NCBI RefSeq assembly: GCF_033807715.1
Contig: NC_084591.1
Location: 26,781,090 to 26,845,089, forward strand
DNA from: Cololabis saira
Lineage: Eukaryota > Chordata > Actinopteri > Beloniformes > Belonidae
Length of the DNA stretch: 64,000 nt
Direction of reading: 5' to 3'
Position numbers and translations under genes: made by a program. Below are positions 12,626-23,622 of the stretch, piece after piece. Below the pieces are notes generated by a model. The model was not told the DNA's origin, ran no database searches, and saw only the letters and a program-made list of their open reading frames with translations. Each line of letters opens with the position of its first letter. Position 1 is the stretch's first letter.

Positions 12626-13620
12626 CTCTGATATGAGGACGGTTTCTAGCTCCTACAACTGATTGTGCAAAGAAGAATGTTGCACAAGTTGCAAAAACTA
12701 ATAAAAACAACACTTTTGATCAGAAGATCACTCCTGCCAATAGTAAAACCTTTCACAATAATTCTATACAACTTTATAATAATGAGTGATTGCAACAGTG
12801 CAATTTAGCTTTTGGAGATGAACAAAGTGTCATTGCACAGAATTATGTCAAAATCACCAGTTTAAAACATGGTTATTGTTATAAATCTTGAACAAACACC
12901 AGCCAGTGAAAACATCTTGAGATATCAAATGTATACACCATGAAATTAGTCATGTATGGTACTTTAACATATTTAGCTGCATGTTTGTATTTACGATGGG
13001 ACATTGTACTTTTTTTAGCCTTAACTTAGGAAACAGGAAATAGTTTTGACGGAGGCAGAATCACATCAGTGGATCCATCAAACACTATAGAGGTTATAAA
13101 CATACCACACATCTGTCTGCTGTCTGTCTTCTCCAGATGTTTGAGAAAGTTAGAAAACTCAAGCACACATATACTTTCATGTTGTCCATTTCAGTGTCGC
13201 CTCTTTGTGCATTTACAAAACTGTCCACCCATCCCCACTGACAATATGCTACCCAGTAACAATGTTTCCATTCTCTCGTTGGTCGACTCCTACATGTAAT
13301 TGCCTGACAAAAGTGGAAGAAACGCAACGCAACCAAAATCATCCTCAATACACAATACACAGCTCCCATGGCTGCTTTAACTGTCTTTGCATGTGTTACA
13401 TTTTGGTTTCTCTGTTATTGCCTGTGCTAAATCACACCTGCTCCTTTTTCGTCTATGTGCGGCCGCACCCAAGAACTGCTACTGTGTCACAATGCTTCAC
13501 AACAATCAAACTCTCTTTCAATCTGCACCAAGAGAGCCTAATCCTCTCTGACAGAGAAAACACCTTGCGGCCCAACTCCCATCTACACCTATTCCAACAA
13601 AACCTGCTCCCCCTCAAGCA
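12626..13620 (+). other. Putative first intron, nothing recognised
   Basis: AT-rich non-coding sequence between the LINE fragment and the CA microsatellite. No exon, RNA gene or transposon end was recognised. Confidence 0.45.
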
Positions 13621-13753
<133 letters not shown>

Positions 13754-13910
13754 GCAAGTGATGAGGGGGTTATGCCTCCTTTCTATGCTTCGTTAATCAG
13801 AGGAATCCTAATTTACCAAATATGAACTGGATCTAGTATATGCTAATATCCTTTGCTTACTTTCTCCCTGTCAGATGTGATTAGGTCAGCCCCATATCCT
13901 TACATTGATC

Positions 13911-14012
13911 TGAGCTCCGAGCAGACACGCTGCTCAAACCAGCCGTGGCTGCAGCCAGCTTCTTATCTGCGTGGTTTTATGTGTAACATTTTCACAACTG
14001 ACTGAGGTTGCT
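13911..14012 (+). repeat. Diverged direct duplication, copy 1
   Basis: About 100 bp resemble a second copy at 14710-14812. The best part is the end of each copy: here TTATCTGCGTGGTTTTATG and then ACTGACTGAGGTTGC, against TTATCTATGTGGTTTTGTG and GACTGACTGAGGTTGC in copy 2. The upstream parts share GAGCTCCGAGCAG / GCTCTGAGTAGC-like blocks more weakly. It is not a transposon I recognise. It may be an old local duplication of an intronic element. Confidence 0.6.
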
Positions 14013-14709
14013 ATGCAGCAGCAGGTGGCCCAGACTCATGATTAAACATTTTTATTTACGAAGCCTTCCGTCGCATTAAATCTACTGTCTTGATTCGGGA
14101 AAAGTTTATAGTTTCTTGGAGGACTGGGGCAGTTACTTCATTTAATTAACAGGAAGTGTTGGCAGGGACACGACACCAGGTTTTGGAGTCATTAGACTGT
14201 CACGGTACCTTTTGTTTCTAATAAGTAGTGCATACAGTTTGAATTGCTCTCTTATAATTTGCTAAATTCAGTCTTTGTGGTGGCTCGATGTGACAGCCAG
14301 ATAAGAAAGAGCACTGGCACTGCTCAATAAAAGAAACACACCGTGGTCAAAGTAATTTAAGAAAAACGCTGCAGATGCAAAGCCATTTCAAGCAGGGTCC
14401 GATCAATCATTATTGACTCGGCGCAGATTCCAAATTGGATACACTGTACAATATTACACATTCAAGGCCACAGTACAGTAATGACATTAATAGAGGCAAA
14501 TGCAATAATAGCCGTAATGACCGTAATCCTTAGAAGAGAGTGGGAAGTGGGAGGAGGGTGAACGCCGCCTCTTGTTTTCTGATGTGGCTTGTCTGAGGTG
14601 GAACACCAGGTTTCCAAACAAGAAGTGGGTCTGCATCTTGTAACACAATCTGCAGACGTTTCTTTCTGCCCTCTATCAGGTACGACAGAAGAATCGTCCA
14701 CGACTGATT

Positions 14710-14812
14710 TCTGTTCTGCTCTGAGTAGCTCACGTGGAACACGTCTCACGGCCTGCTCACTTTTTATCTATGTGGTTTTGTGTACATCATTTTCGTGACT
14801 GACTGAGGTTGC
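14710..14812 (+). repeat. Diverged direct duplication, copy 2
   Basis: Second copy of the segment at 13911-14012, about 800 bp downstream and in the same orientation, ending with the shared GACTGACTGAGGTTGC block. The substitution level indicates an old duplication. Confidence 0.6.
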
Positions 14813-15648
14813 AGTCCAGGATGATGTAAGCCTGTGTTAATTCGGGGTGGACAGTGCAGCCTTTGTTCTGTGCCCTTTGGTGCTGCACTAGAGCTGTGCG
14901 GGGCTCGCCTATGTGACCTCTACCATTGTAGCACACTGAGAATTTGAAGCCTGTTTTGTTGCTGCAGTTGGATTATACAAATGGCGAGGCTCTCTCCATT
15001 TGGATACCCTTCCTTTTTTGTGCAGTTTGGATTTTTGTGTCCATCATTAAGTTGTTTATTTTTTGTTTGTACTCTTGTGACATAATTATTCTGTTACAGG
15101 TTTTATTTAACTATGCAGAAGTCCTGCTGAAAAAAGGTTAACTATTTACTTTAATATTTCATATTTTATGCAAATATTTCAAAGACTTGAAGTAAAAAAG
15201 AAGGGCAAGTAAAAGCAGATAGCCTTTGATGTTTGTGCAGTCTTCAAATTGCGCTGTTACAAAATGAGATCAAGACAAGATTCTCACCCTTGCTTTTACT
15301 AAAGACGAGATATTTGTTGAGGAAGCCTTTGTGGTTAGACATAATCAGCATTTTTACAGTCTCCAACAATAATCTAAAACCACAGGTATACTTAACACAG
15401 GATGAACAGAGTCAAAACATACTTTGCTCTATTTCCTGACCTATTTGTGGTGCATCACTGGCATTACAAAGCAGTTGCAGAAGTAGAGATTTACACATTT
15501 CATTGACAGCACATAACTCCACTGACACTAATTGTGCCTATTCTTGTGATTCTGTTCCTGCTGGAATTAAAATAACTGAATAATATATCGATATTTATGC
15601 AGTATGTTGCGGCAGAAGGCCTTAATGTTGCTTTTACTCTCTCCATAG
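14813..15648 (+). other. End of putative first intron
   Basis: Non-coding, AT-rich. It ends with a good splice acceptor: the pyrimidine tract TTGCTTTTACTCTCTCCATAG, with the exon starting at 15649. Nothing else was recognised. Confidence 0.5.
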
Positions 15649-15851
15649 GTCTGAGCAGCAACAAACAGAGGCTTCATCTGAGCAACATGAATCCACATCC
15701 TGTTTCAACTGAATAAGTGCAAACTCTGACTCCATTTCACAGTAGAGCTTTGGACTTTCAGAGAGATCCCCCTGACCACCATACTGTAACACTAGCCAGT
15801 CCCTGGGAGGGCAGCTTCATTACCCTGTCCACCCACCCAATTAGGAGCCAG
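15649..15851 (+). other. 5' untranslated part of the main znf536-type exon, with an in-frame upstream ATG and stop
   Basis: The exon starts after the TCTCTCCATAG acceptor. An ATG at 15687 (context CAAC-ATG-A, with A at -3) opens a 9-residue frame, MNPHPVSTE, ending at TAA 15714-15716. This frame is the same one used by the zinc-finger protein, and it stays open after the TAA all the way into it. The residues just before the first later ATG (15852) read IRSQ, and the mammalian protein also has SQ directly before MALLANQ. The protein may therefore once have started further upstream. Confidence 0.5.
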
Positions 15852-17472
15852 ATGGCGCTTCTGGCCAATCAAATCATGGATGCAAGAATTCTCAGTAGTA
15901 TGAATGGAAGAGTGGAGCTTTCTCAGTTTCTGAGAGTCACCAATCAAAGCATGATCTCCCAATCAAACTCTACCCAGGAGGACAATCGAAAGAACAGGAA
16001 GTATCCCTGCCCTTTGTGTGGGAAGCGTTTCCGCTTCAACAGCATCCTCTCCCTGCACATGCGCACCCACACGGGTGAGAAGCCTTTCAAGTGCCCGTAC
16101 TGCGACCACAGGGCCGCACAAAAGGGCAACCTGAAGATACACCTCCGTACGCACAAACAAGGAATCCTGGGTAAAGGCCGGGGAAGGATCAGGGAGGAGA
16201 GCAGGCTGCTTCATGAGCTCGAGGAAAGGGCCATTCTTAGAGACAGGCAGATGCGAGCAGGTCATGCTGGCAAACAGCAGCTGCAGGCGTCCAACATGAA
16301 CCAGCCTCCGAAGCCTTTCGTGAGTACCGTCTCAGCAGAGCCCACATTTCCCAGCAATTCTGGTGCAGCAGATCTACAACCACATGCATCCACCTCTCCC
16401 AAGACTAGTACCATCCCAGATGAGTCCATCCAAGCCCAAACCGCCGGTTTCCGCTGCTCATTCTGTAAGGGGAAGTTCAGGAAGCAGCAGGAGCTGGAGC
16501 GCCACATCAGGATCCTACACAAACCCTATAAATGCACTTTGTGTGAGTTTGCTGCTTCGCATGAGGAGGAGCTGATCGGCCATGTTGAAATGGCACACAT
16601 AACGGCAGATTCTGGCCCAGGACAGAAGCCCGCAACGGGGTCTGGCGATAAGGGGAAGCCTGCTGGGGAATTTCCCTGCGAGGTGTGTGGCCAGACTTTC
16701 AGCCAGGCCTGGTTTCTGAAGGGCCACATGAGGAAACACAAGGACTCTTTCGAGCACTGCTGTCAGATCTGTGGCCGTCGCTTCAAGGAGCCTTGGTTTC
16801 TCAAGAACCATATGAAAGTTCATCTCAATAAGCTGGCTGCTAAAAGTAACATCCCTCAGCGCGACTCTTCTGTGGACATGAGTGGCCTAACGCAGGACCA
16901 TCAGCGCAACCTCTACTCCCAATACATCTCTCGCATCCACAACAGGTTCCTTCCACCTGACAGAGCAGATTTGCCAGATTATAACCACATGATGGCCACA
17001 GCAGGCACCGATATGAAGGTCAGAGAGATGATAGGGAGGATGATTTCTTCTGGTCCAGGCCCTCTCTCAGATGCAGAAAGCTCTTTATTGGGCTTAAACC
17101 ATCTCCCTCCTCCACTGAGCTCCACTGGTATGGAGTATCTGCAGAAAATCGTCTCCAACAGAGATGCTCTCAACAACAGCAGCACCTACGCAGGTTGGCA
17201 GATCATCACCCCTAGCCTGGCTCTTGAGCAACACATGTTCAGTCCTAAAGAGCAGCAGCACCAGCAGTGCCCCTCCTACCTGCCTGAGAGATGTCTCTCT
17301 GTGGACGATGGGAACCTGCACCTCGCTGACCCCGACGCCAAGGCCGTGAGTGGACCGGAGAGCCCGGGCAGCGTGAGCCACCATGGGTCAACAGAGATGA
17401 TCAAAGAAGCAGAGAACGCCCACTCTGCCGGTGTCCTTGACCATCGACCACAATCTCCCTCTCCAGCTGCAG
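15852..17472 (+). CDS. znf536: znf536-type zinc finger protein, main coding exon (residues 1-540 of 929)
   Basis: Encodes the N-terminal part of a multi-C2H2 transcriptional repressor. ZNF536 in mammals is a brain-enriched nuclear protein that restrains retinoic-acid-driven neuronal differentiation. Fingers with intact ligands: C53/C56/H69/H73, C81/C84/H97/H101, C202/C205/H218/H223, C228/C231/H244/H249, C276/C279/H292/H296 and C304/C307/H320/H324. The first pair is joined by a TGEKPFK linker. The RKNRKYPCPLCGKRF start, the GKGRGRIREE segment after finger 2 and the WFLKGHMRKH/WFLKNHMKVH pair are diagnostic of ZNF536. ATG 15852 is the first in-frame ATG after a stop at 15714. The exon ends at CTGCAG|GTAAGC in phase 1. 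The coding part stops after a Ser/Pro-rich tail, where mammals carry two more fingers. The exon family is certain. Whether this is the sole znf536 gene or one of a duplicate pair is not. Confidence 0.9.
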
Positions 17473-17951
17473 GTAAGCCACAAAAGAAATGCAACATTTT
17501 CTGAAAATCCACACTTAACAAGGAGCACAGCTCAGTTTTTTTGTTGTTGTTGTTGTTGTTTTTTTGCAGCTCAGAAGTGAAGCGTTTCAAAGTCCAATTT
17601 CCCAAATTATAATCCCGCTGTGACGTCATCCTCTAATCCCTTATTAGGTTTATTTTTGTTGACGGCAGGAACAAGAAGTCAAGCGGTCTCAGCATATTTC
17701 ATATCGCAATATAAAATTACGTTTAAGGTAGTTTTCTTTTTATTCCCAGTTTCATGCCAGTCTTTTTTTATCCAATTAGACAGGAAGCACGGGGTCAAGA
17801 ACACACCACAGATACTGTCAACAGCAAGGACTTTGTCTTCCTTTTAAAGATAATGGCATCATGTGGAATTGTGGGAATAATTAGTACCCTCTATTTTATA
17901 TCTGTCACATCCCCACCCCTTGCCTACGGGGGCACAAGATGTTAATGCATG

Positions 17952-18060
17952 CCATCTGGTGTTTTTAATGATTTGATATACACCACCCAGTGATTTTTAT
18001 GATTTGATCTACCACCTGGTATTTTTATTGATAGTGTTCTTTTCCACCAGGTGATTAGAA
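17952..18060 (+). repeat. Degenerate tandem repeat, about 3 units of 29-35 bp
   Basis: Successive units share the pattern TGGTRTTTTTATGATTTGAT followed by a pyrimidine-rich CACCACC end. Starts are near 17952, 17987 and 18016, with a partial fourth start at 18048. Unit boundaries carry CACCTGG/CAGGTG-type E-box sequences. Nothing links it to a known mobile family. Confidence 0.55.
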
Positions 18061-20543
18061 CGATTCGGCTCAATGGAAAGATGCCTTTCTTGTCATGGCA
18101 TCCTGCTAACATGTTATCATGAGCCTAAATTACTGCTACTGTGACAGTGTTGTTAAGAGCAGATGAATCCAAACTTAGTTTGATTTCTTCATTGCGTATG
18201 CTTATGCTTTTTGTTTTTTGTTTTGCTTTTTTTTCTTCTTCCAGTGTTGAAGTAGTGCGGTTCTCCTGGGATTTGATCCAATATCCTCTTAAATGATGTC
18301 CGTATAGCTGAGATAAATGGATCAGGTCTAATCCAATTGGAGGTTTTGTTTCCATATTGTGCATGGATACTGGTATCTGCATATTTACATGTAAATGCTT
18401 GCAGTTTATGCCCAAATCCCTCTCTGGTTGCTCTTTAAGGAACATATTCAAGCTCTGTTGTTTGCACTTTCCCTCCTCTCCACTATCTCTACGACCATAC
18501 GGTGTCACTTCCAGAAACATTTATGATAGTTGGCTAGCTGAGGATTTGAGTGCGCACAGTTCTGGGATGGCACATTCAGTATCAGACTCTAATTTCAGTC
18601 AATATTAAGCATGGAAACTAATTCATTGTAAAGGTCAGGCGTCATTGCTTTAGTCAATGATGGATCCAGCAGGCTCTCTCTCCCCCTCTCCTCTCTCTGT
18701 TCTTAGTCCTGTGTAATGGTAGACTCACTCTGGGGGCTTAGCACCGCATTGTTTAGCTCTGACAATATATCCCAGAGACCTCTGCAGCTGCTCCCTGTGC
18801 TCACAATGACAGATTAATTAACACAATCACACGCTGCTGGCCCTGGCTCAACGCACAGGTCTGCTGCGGGACAGATAGGTAAATCCTACACATATGGAGA
18901 GCACGCACCACTTGATGAGGGTTTAATAGCAGGGATAAGTTTTTTCAGTGGTGGGGGGTTGTAACTGATCAAGTCTGTCTGTCTTGATAGTTGGACATGG
19001 AGGAAAAGAGAGAGAGGGAGAGAGTGTTTTCTAATTCAGGAGAGCGGAGATGCTGAGGACGAATTACCACTGCCAGATGTTCAGCTTGAGGAACATTGAT
19101 TAGTCCAGAATTACTGGCTGCATTATTCATAGTCAGCCTATGGTGGTCATGAAGTTATTGATGTTCGCAATATGGATAGCAAATATAGTACAGTCATGGC
19201 TGTCAGAGCGAGAGAGCCCTTTTATGCTTGATACATTCAGATACGCTGCCAGATTTAGATTTGTAACTACAAATGTCCAGCATCTCAAAACTTGAAACCC
19301 CACTTCAGTTTTAATAGGAGCCATGTTACAAATTACTTTTCTCAAAATCCAATCTGGACATATTTCAAAAATTTTACTTCAGCTTTAATTATAATGTGGA
19401 TTAAGAATAACGGCTCGTCTTATAATGGTAAACTCATAAAGGATACATGCTGCAAGCCTCTGACCTACATTGGACCAGTTAGCTCTCAGATCTGCATAAA
19501 AAAACATGCCTAACATTTATAAAATGCGTTGACAGTTATTAATTAGTCCTATTCAGCACTGTTAACCTCAAGGTCAATGAGCAGATACCATGTAAGGATG
19601 CTGTCCCCCATATATTTTAGGTCCTTTATTTCCTGCTTTTGTGCTACTTTTACTGTAAGCATTTCAAATCAAAGCGCCTGAAGTGGTAAGCCTCTATATA
19701 ACTGGGAATGCTAACATGAGCACTGTTTCACCCAGAAACACAGATAAAGCTAGTTTTTCTAAATGACAACCCACTTTTCATCTAGCTGTTCTAGTTCCAT
19801 CACTCCTTTATTTGTGATTGCGAACATTAAAAGCATCTTTTAACTAAATGGGTCCTTATCGAGCTCAGTCTTGGCTTAAGAAAATCATCTCTCATTCAAA
19901 GATGTGTCAGTCTGACTGGTTTGTCTAAACTGATTACCTGTTGGCTTCTCTGTCTGCCTCTCACTTCTGTCTTTTAATCCTCTTTTTAATTATTATTGCA
20001 GATATGAGTCTCAAATTAAGCTCAAAATGCTTGTTTTCCTAGCATGCAGATAAAAAGATTTACCCAGGGAGTTCTGAACACCTGCCTTGAAATATTGTTC
20101 CGCCGTCTCCTGAATGCCATTTGGCTTAATTGACTTGGAAACGTCCCAAATGCGTCATTGACTATGTGGTCTAATTAATATTAATAATATATGCTATTAT
20201 AAACATCAAAGAACATCTGGTGCCCCTGTTTTTCTCACCAGTCTTGTGTGCGACTCTCACTCTGTTTCATCTTAAACCAAACCAGCCACCATGTATCTCT
20301 GCTTTGCATTTCAGGTGCTTGATTACACGTATAGAGAGAAAGAGCAAAAGCCCCCCACTGTATATAGAGTTTGATATCCACAATATAACCGCCAGATGCC
20401 CATGTAAGCAAATAATATGTGAAAGCATGATTGCATTGACGGGGATATATGGCTATAAATCTTAAAGCCCATTTCCATATGAAATGAATCACTTGTCCAA
20501 GCCCAGCTGCATGCTATTTCCACAGACACAGCTCACTTGAGGC

Positions 20544-20584
20544 ATTTATTTTATTTTTATTTATTTATTTATTTATTTATTTAT
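20544..20584. repeat. (TTTA)n simple repeat
   Basis: About ten TTTA units, some with extra T, inside the intron. Confidence 0.9.
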
Positions 20585-22582
20585 ACATTCAACTTTCTTT
20601 TTTTTTCTTTCCTCCACCGTGCACATCCAGAAAGAGCAGATAACTCATGCGGATAACTCATACGCATCACTTCATTAGATGCTCTGTGTTAGGTGAGAGA
20701 GGCTGAGGTTTGTAATGATGCAGTAATTGGAGTTTTGGTTGATAAATCTAAGCTCTAAAATTACTCCCCTCACATAATGTGAGCCTCGGCACTGTAAGTA
20801 AATCTTAAACTGATTAAGTTAGCATGAACCAGGCAATCACAAAGATGGCACTCATCCAAAGGAAGAGAGAAAAGGCAGAGTCTTTGGGTCTTTGTGTTGT
20901 TTTTTACCGCTCTCATGTACGTCGGCAAATGGGTTTAGGAAGGTCCACGCTGAAAGATGAGGTCAGATATATGTGTTTTTCTGCATTTGGAGCTGCCCGG
21001 TAATGTCATCGTAATTTAAGCCACAGAATAATTGAAATATATAGCGTGTCTGAAAGACTTCCATTAAGCTGTTTGGGTTTTTTTTTTTTTTTAGTCTGTT
21101 ACTGGAGACAAGGGTGTGGCACCATGGAAATCTCTTTCCCGCTCTTGCACACCCATGCACGTTCTCACGCACTATTAATGTACACAGACACTAAATTAAG
21201 CGTACTTTGCACAACGCAGGCGCACACAAGCCTATATGGTGCAAATACGGGGGACTGAATTTAGTTCAAGGGCAGGATTTTTCCATTTCACCTGCAACTT
21301 TTCAGTCTCATTAGGTAGAGCTCAATTTAATTAATACGTGGGTGTTATTTTACGGTTTTGTAAACTGTACTAATAATAATAATAAAACGGAAAAACAGCC
21401 CGCCTTTTACTACCATTCAGCTCAGAATGACAGTTTTCCTATTAAAGTTGGAAACAAAGTAAAGCTCCTACCACAGATCACTAGATTTAGATTTACCCCG
21501 GAGAATTACCTCAGGGTCAGATCTTGAGGTGTATGAAATTGATATTTCTGTGGTGGGGATGAATCACTGCTGTAACTCAGGTATTAGTCCATTAAAGAAG
21601 AACAATAAGGCATCAATATGCATAGAATTAAATTAATGGTGGTGGGTTTATCTCCCTATCCCAGACGCATCCCTAAAAGACACAGTATAATGTATGACCT
21701 GACCTTCAAATGCCAGGAGAGTGTTGGGCAATAAACTGCCAATATTTGTGGCTTAATGGCGTCGCATGACTTTTACTGTAATTGGAATGGCAGCGAAACA
21801 GCTGGGCTGTTTAAAGACAGTGCAAGGCAGAGGTCTCAGACAATCACTAACTCAAAATGGTCACAGAGAGTGTGTTTAACCCTGCAGGATGTTTCTGTGA
21901 TCGCTCTAAGGATGAAAGTGTAGGTAAACACAGGGAAGAAGACATTTAAATTGCTTTTGATTAAAAGTTATGGCGTGCAAGATCAAATCTTGTATCCAGA
22001 TGGATATTATTCACTGGCTAAAAGGAGAAAAATTACCCTTTGTCATTCTCCACAATAACACACTTTGTACTTTTTGAATTATGTTCCCAACATGCCATTT
22101 TTCAAGTATGAAGCAAAAATAAACCAAGCTACAGTAGATGGCGTGGTTAATCAGAACTGCTCACGTGTTGGACTTCGTTATTTTTGACTGGAAAACCCAC
22201 TTACTGGCTTTGATGGAATGAGGCTCTTGTCTGCAACATCTGCCTTGTTCTAGATGCTTAACAATTTCACTGTTTATTATTTCTGGAAGAATCTTGTTTG
22301 GTGTTAACATCTTTGGGTGTATTTATTGCACATGGTGGTGGCGTCCATACTGTAAGATGATGGATCACTGGAGCTGAAAGCTGATTACAAGCTTGATTTA
22401 CTGCAGGGCAGCACTTAAATCATTCAACTCAGCCTGGTGTGAGATTGCAACATTTTTCATGTTTAGACAACTGGTCCTGGAGCATACAGAGCAGAATACT
22501 CAGAATGTCTCACATATGCATAGCTTCTTAATCTGATTTGGATTCTATCATGTTTTCTGCTGTTATTGTCTGTTATTGTTAG

Positions 22583-23515
22583 GTGAGAAAGTCTACAGGT
22601 GTCCAGTCTCCAGTGACTACACCCCTGCGCAGACAGCCTTGCTTGGCTTCCATTTGGATCGCTATCACTTCAACCACTGGCAGAAAAACCGAGATGTTTC
22701 TTCTCCGTTGCAGCCCAGCAGCAGCAGCAGGAGCTCCAGCCCCAATGTCAAGCTCAGACCCAGATCCAGGGAAGGGTGGAGCCCAGCTCCAGGTCAGTTC
22801 CTCAGTCCGGAGGGCCACAGTGAGAAAGCCCAACTTGCCAACAAGCCATCTGACCTTACTGACAAAGATGCAGGTGTAGACAGTGCGTCGCCTGGTCAAA
22901 CCAGGAAGTCGCAGTACGAGCCTCTGGATTTGTCCGTCAGGCCGGAGTCTGCCCCCTCTCATCCAGCCGTGTCTCCTGCTGCATTGGTGCAGATGTCTGG
23001 CCTTTTTTGTAATGGGCTCTCGTCCTCGATTACCCGCCGGCTACAAAGTTACTCAAATGCACCAACTGAACTCAGTATGAAACCCGCATATCAGTGTGAC
23101 CTTTCAGTGCAGGGATCAAAAGAAGAGATGAACTCACAGAACGCAGGCTCTATAGGTCACGATAATGAAGGTGAATTTGAGAAATCTGAGCAAGGGAGGG
23201 AGGATGAAAACGATGACGCTGCCATGTGGAAGATGCTGAAAAATGATGCCCTTGAGTCAAAGGAGCAGGGACAGGCCAGTGCTGATCTTGAGGGTCTTGG
23301 TGAAAGGAGACAAAACAAGCTCGGACAGTGGGGAAGAGCTGCGGCTGAATCTCCCATCTCCTCTCTGGAGAGCTTGACCCCAGGACAGGGAGATCCACTC
23401 CAGCACCAGGGTGCCCTGCTCTCCTTCCTCAGATCCCAGGGGAACCTGAACAGCACTCCCGCTAGTGCACACAGTCTGAACGGCGGGGGAAGCATAGAGA
23501 ACGATGTTGCATCAG
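22583..23515 (+). CDS. znf536: znf536-type zinc finger protein, second coding exon (residues 541-851)
   Basis: Splices in phase 1 from 17472 (G^GT gives Gly541) and opens with GEKVYRCPVSSDY, the linker and start of a finger whose mammalian counterpart has CPHC. Here the second cysteine is Ser550, while C547, H564 and H569 remain, so zinc binding should be impaired. The middle carries SQYEPLDLSVRP; PLDLS (654-658) fits the PxDLS motif that recruits the CtBP co-repressor. Where mammals have another finger (GCLFC...H...H), this protein reads SGLFCNGLSSS and then RRLQSYSNA, keeping one cysteine only. The rest is Ser/Gly/Glu-rich and probably unstructured. The donor is ATCAG|GTGAGG, again phase 1. 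The PLDLS block and the matching phases make this exon secure. Confidence 0.87.
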
Positions 23516-23608
23516 GTGAGGATAAGCTTCTATATTATATACAATGAATGCAGCTGTCACTGTTATCAAGCTGTAGCTGCTGGTGTCTCCGGGTTTTGAA
23601 GGTATATG

Positions 23609-23622
23609 TTGCCACCTAGTGG
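23609..23622 (-). promoter_or_regulatory. CTCF-like binding site
   Basis: The reverse strand reads CCACTAGGTGGCAA, matching 13 of 14 positions of the vertebrate CTCF core consensus CCASYAGRKGGCRS. It lies about 95 bp after the second coding exon. Motif match only; occupancy is unknown. Confidence 0.5.

Larger units (their letters stand above)
17473..22582 (+). other. Intron between znf536-type exons 1 and 2 (5.1 kb)
   Basis: Starts GTAAGC and ends TGTTATTGTTAG. I looked for a skipped zinc-finger exon that would restore the two missing fingers and saw no CxxC...HxxxH-encoding stretch. The intron contains a degenerate tandem repeat (17952-18060), a TTTA repeat (20544-20584), a 13-bp duplication of a GATAACTCAT core near 20639-20663, and a CTCF-like site (22131-22144). 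Confidence 0.7.

Noticed and set aside
15717..15851. Starting the zinc-finger protein at GTG 15717
   Set aside because: Nuclear vertebrate genes rarely start at GTG, and the preceding codon is TAA. ATG 15852 is the first usable start in this exon. The upstream open stretch is kept as a finding.
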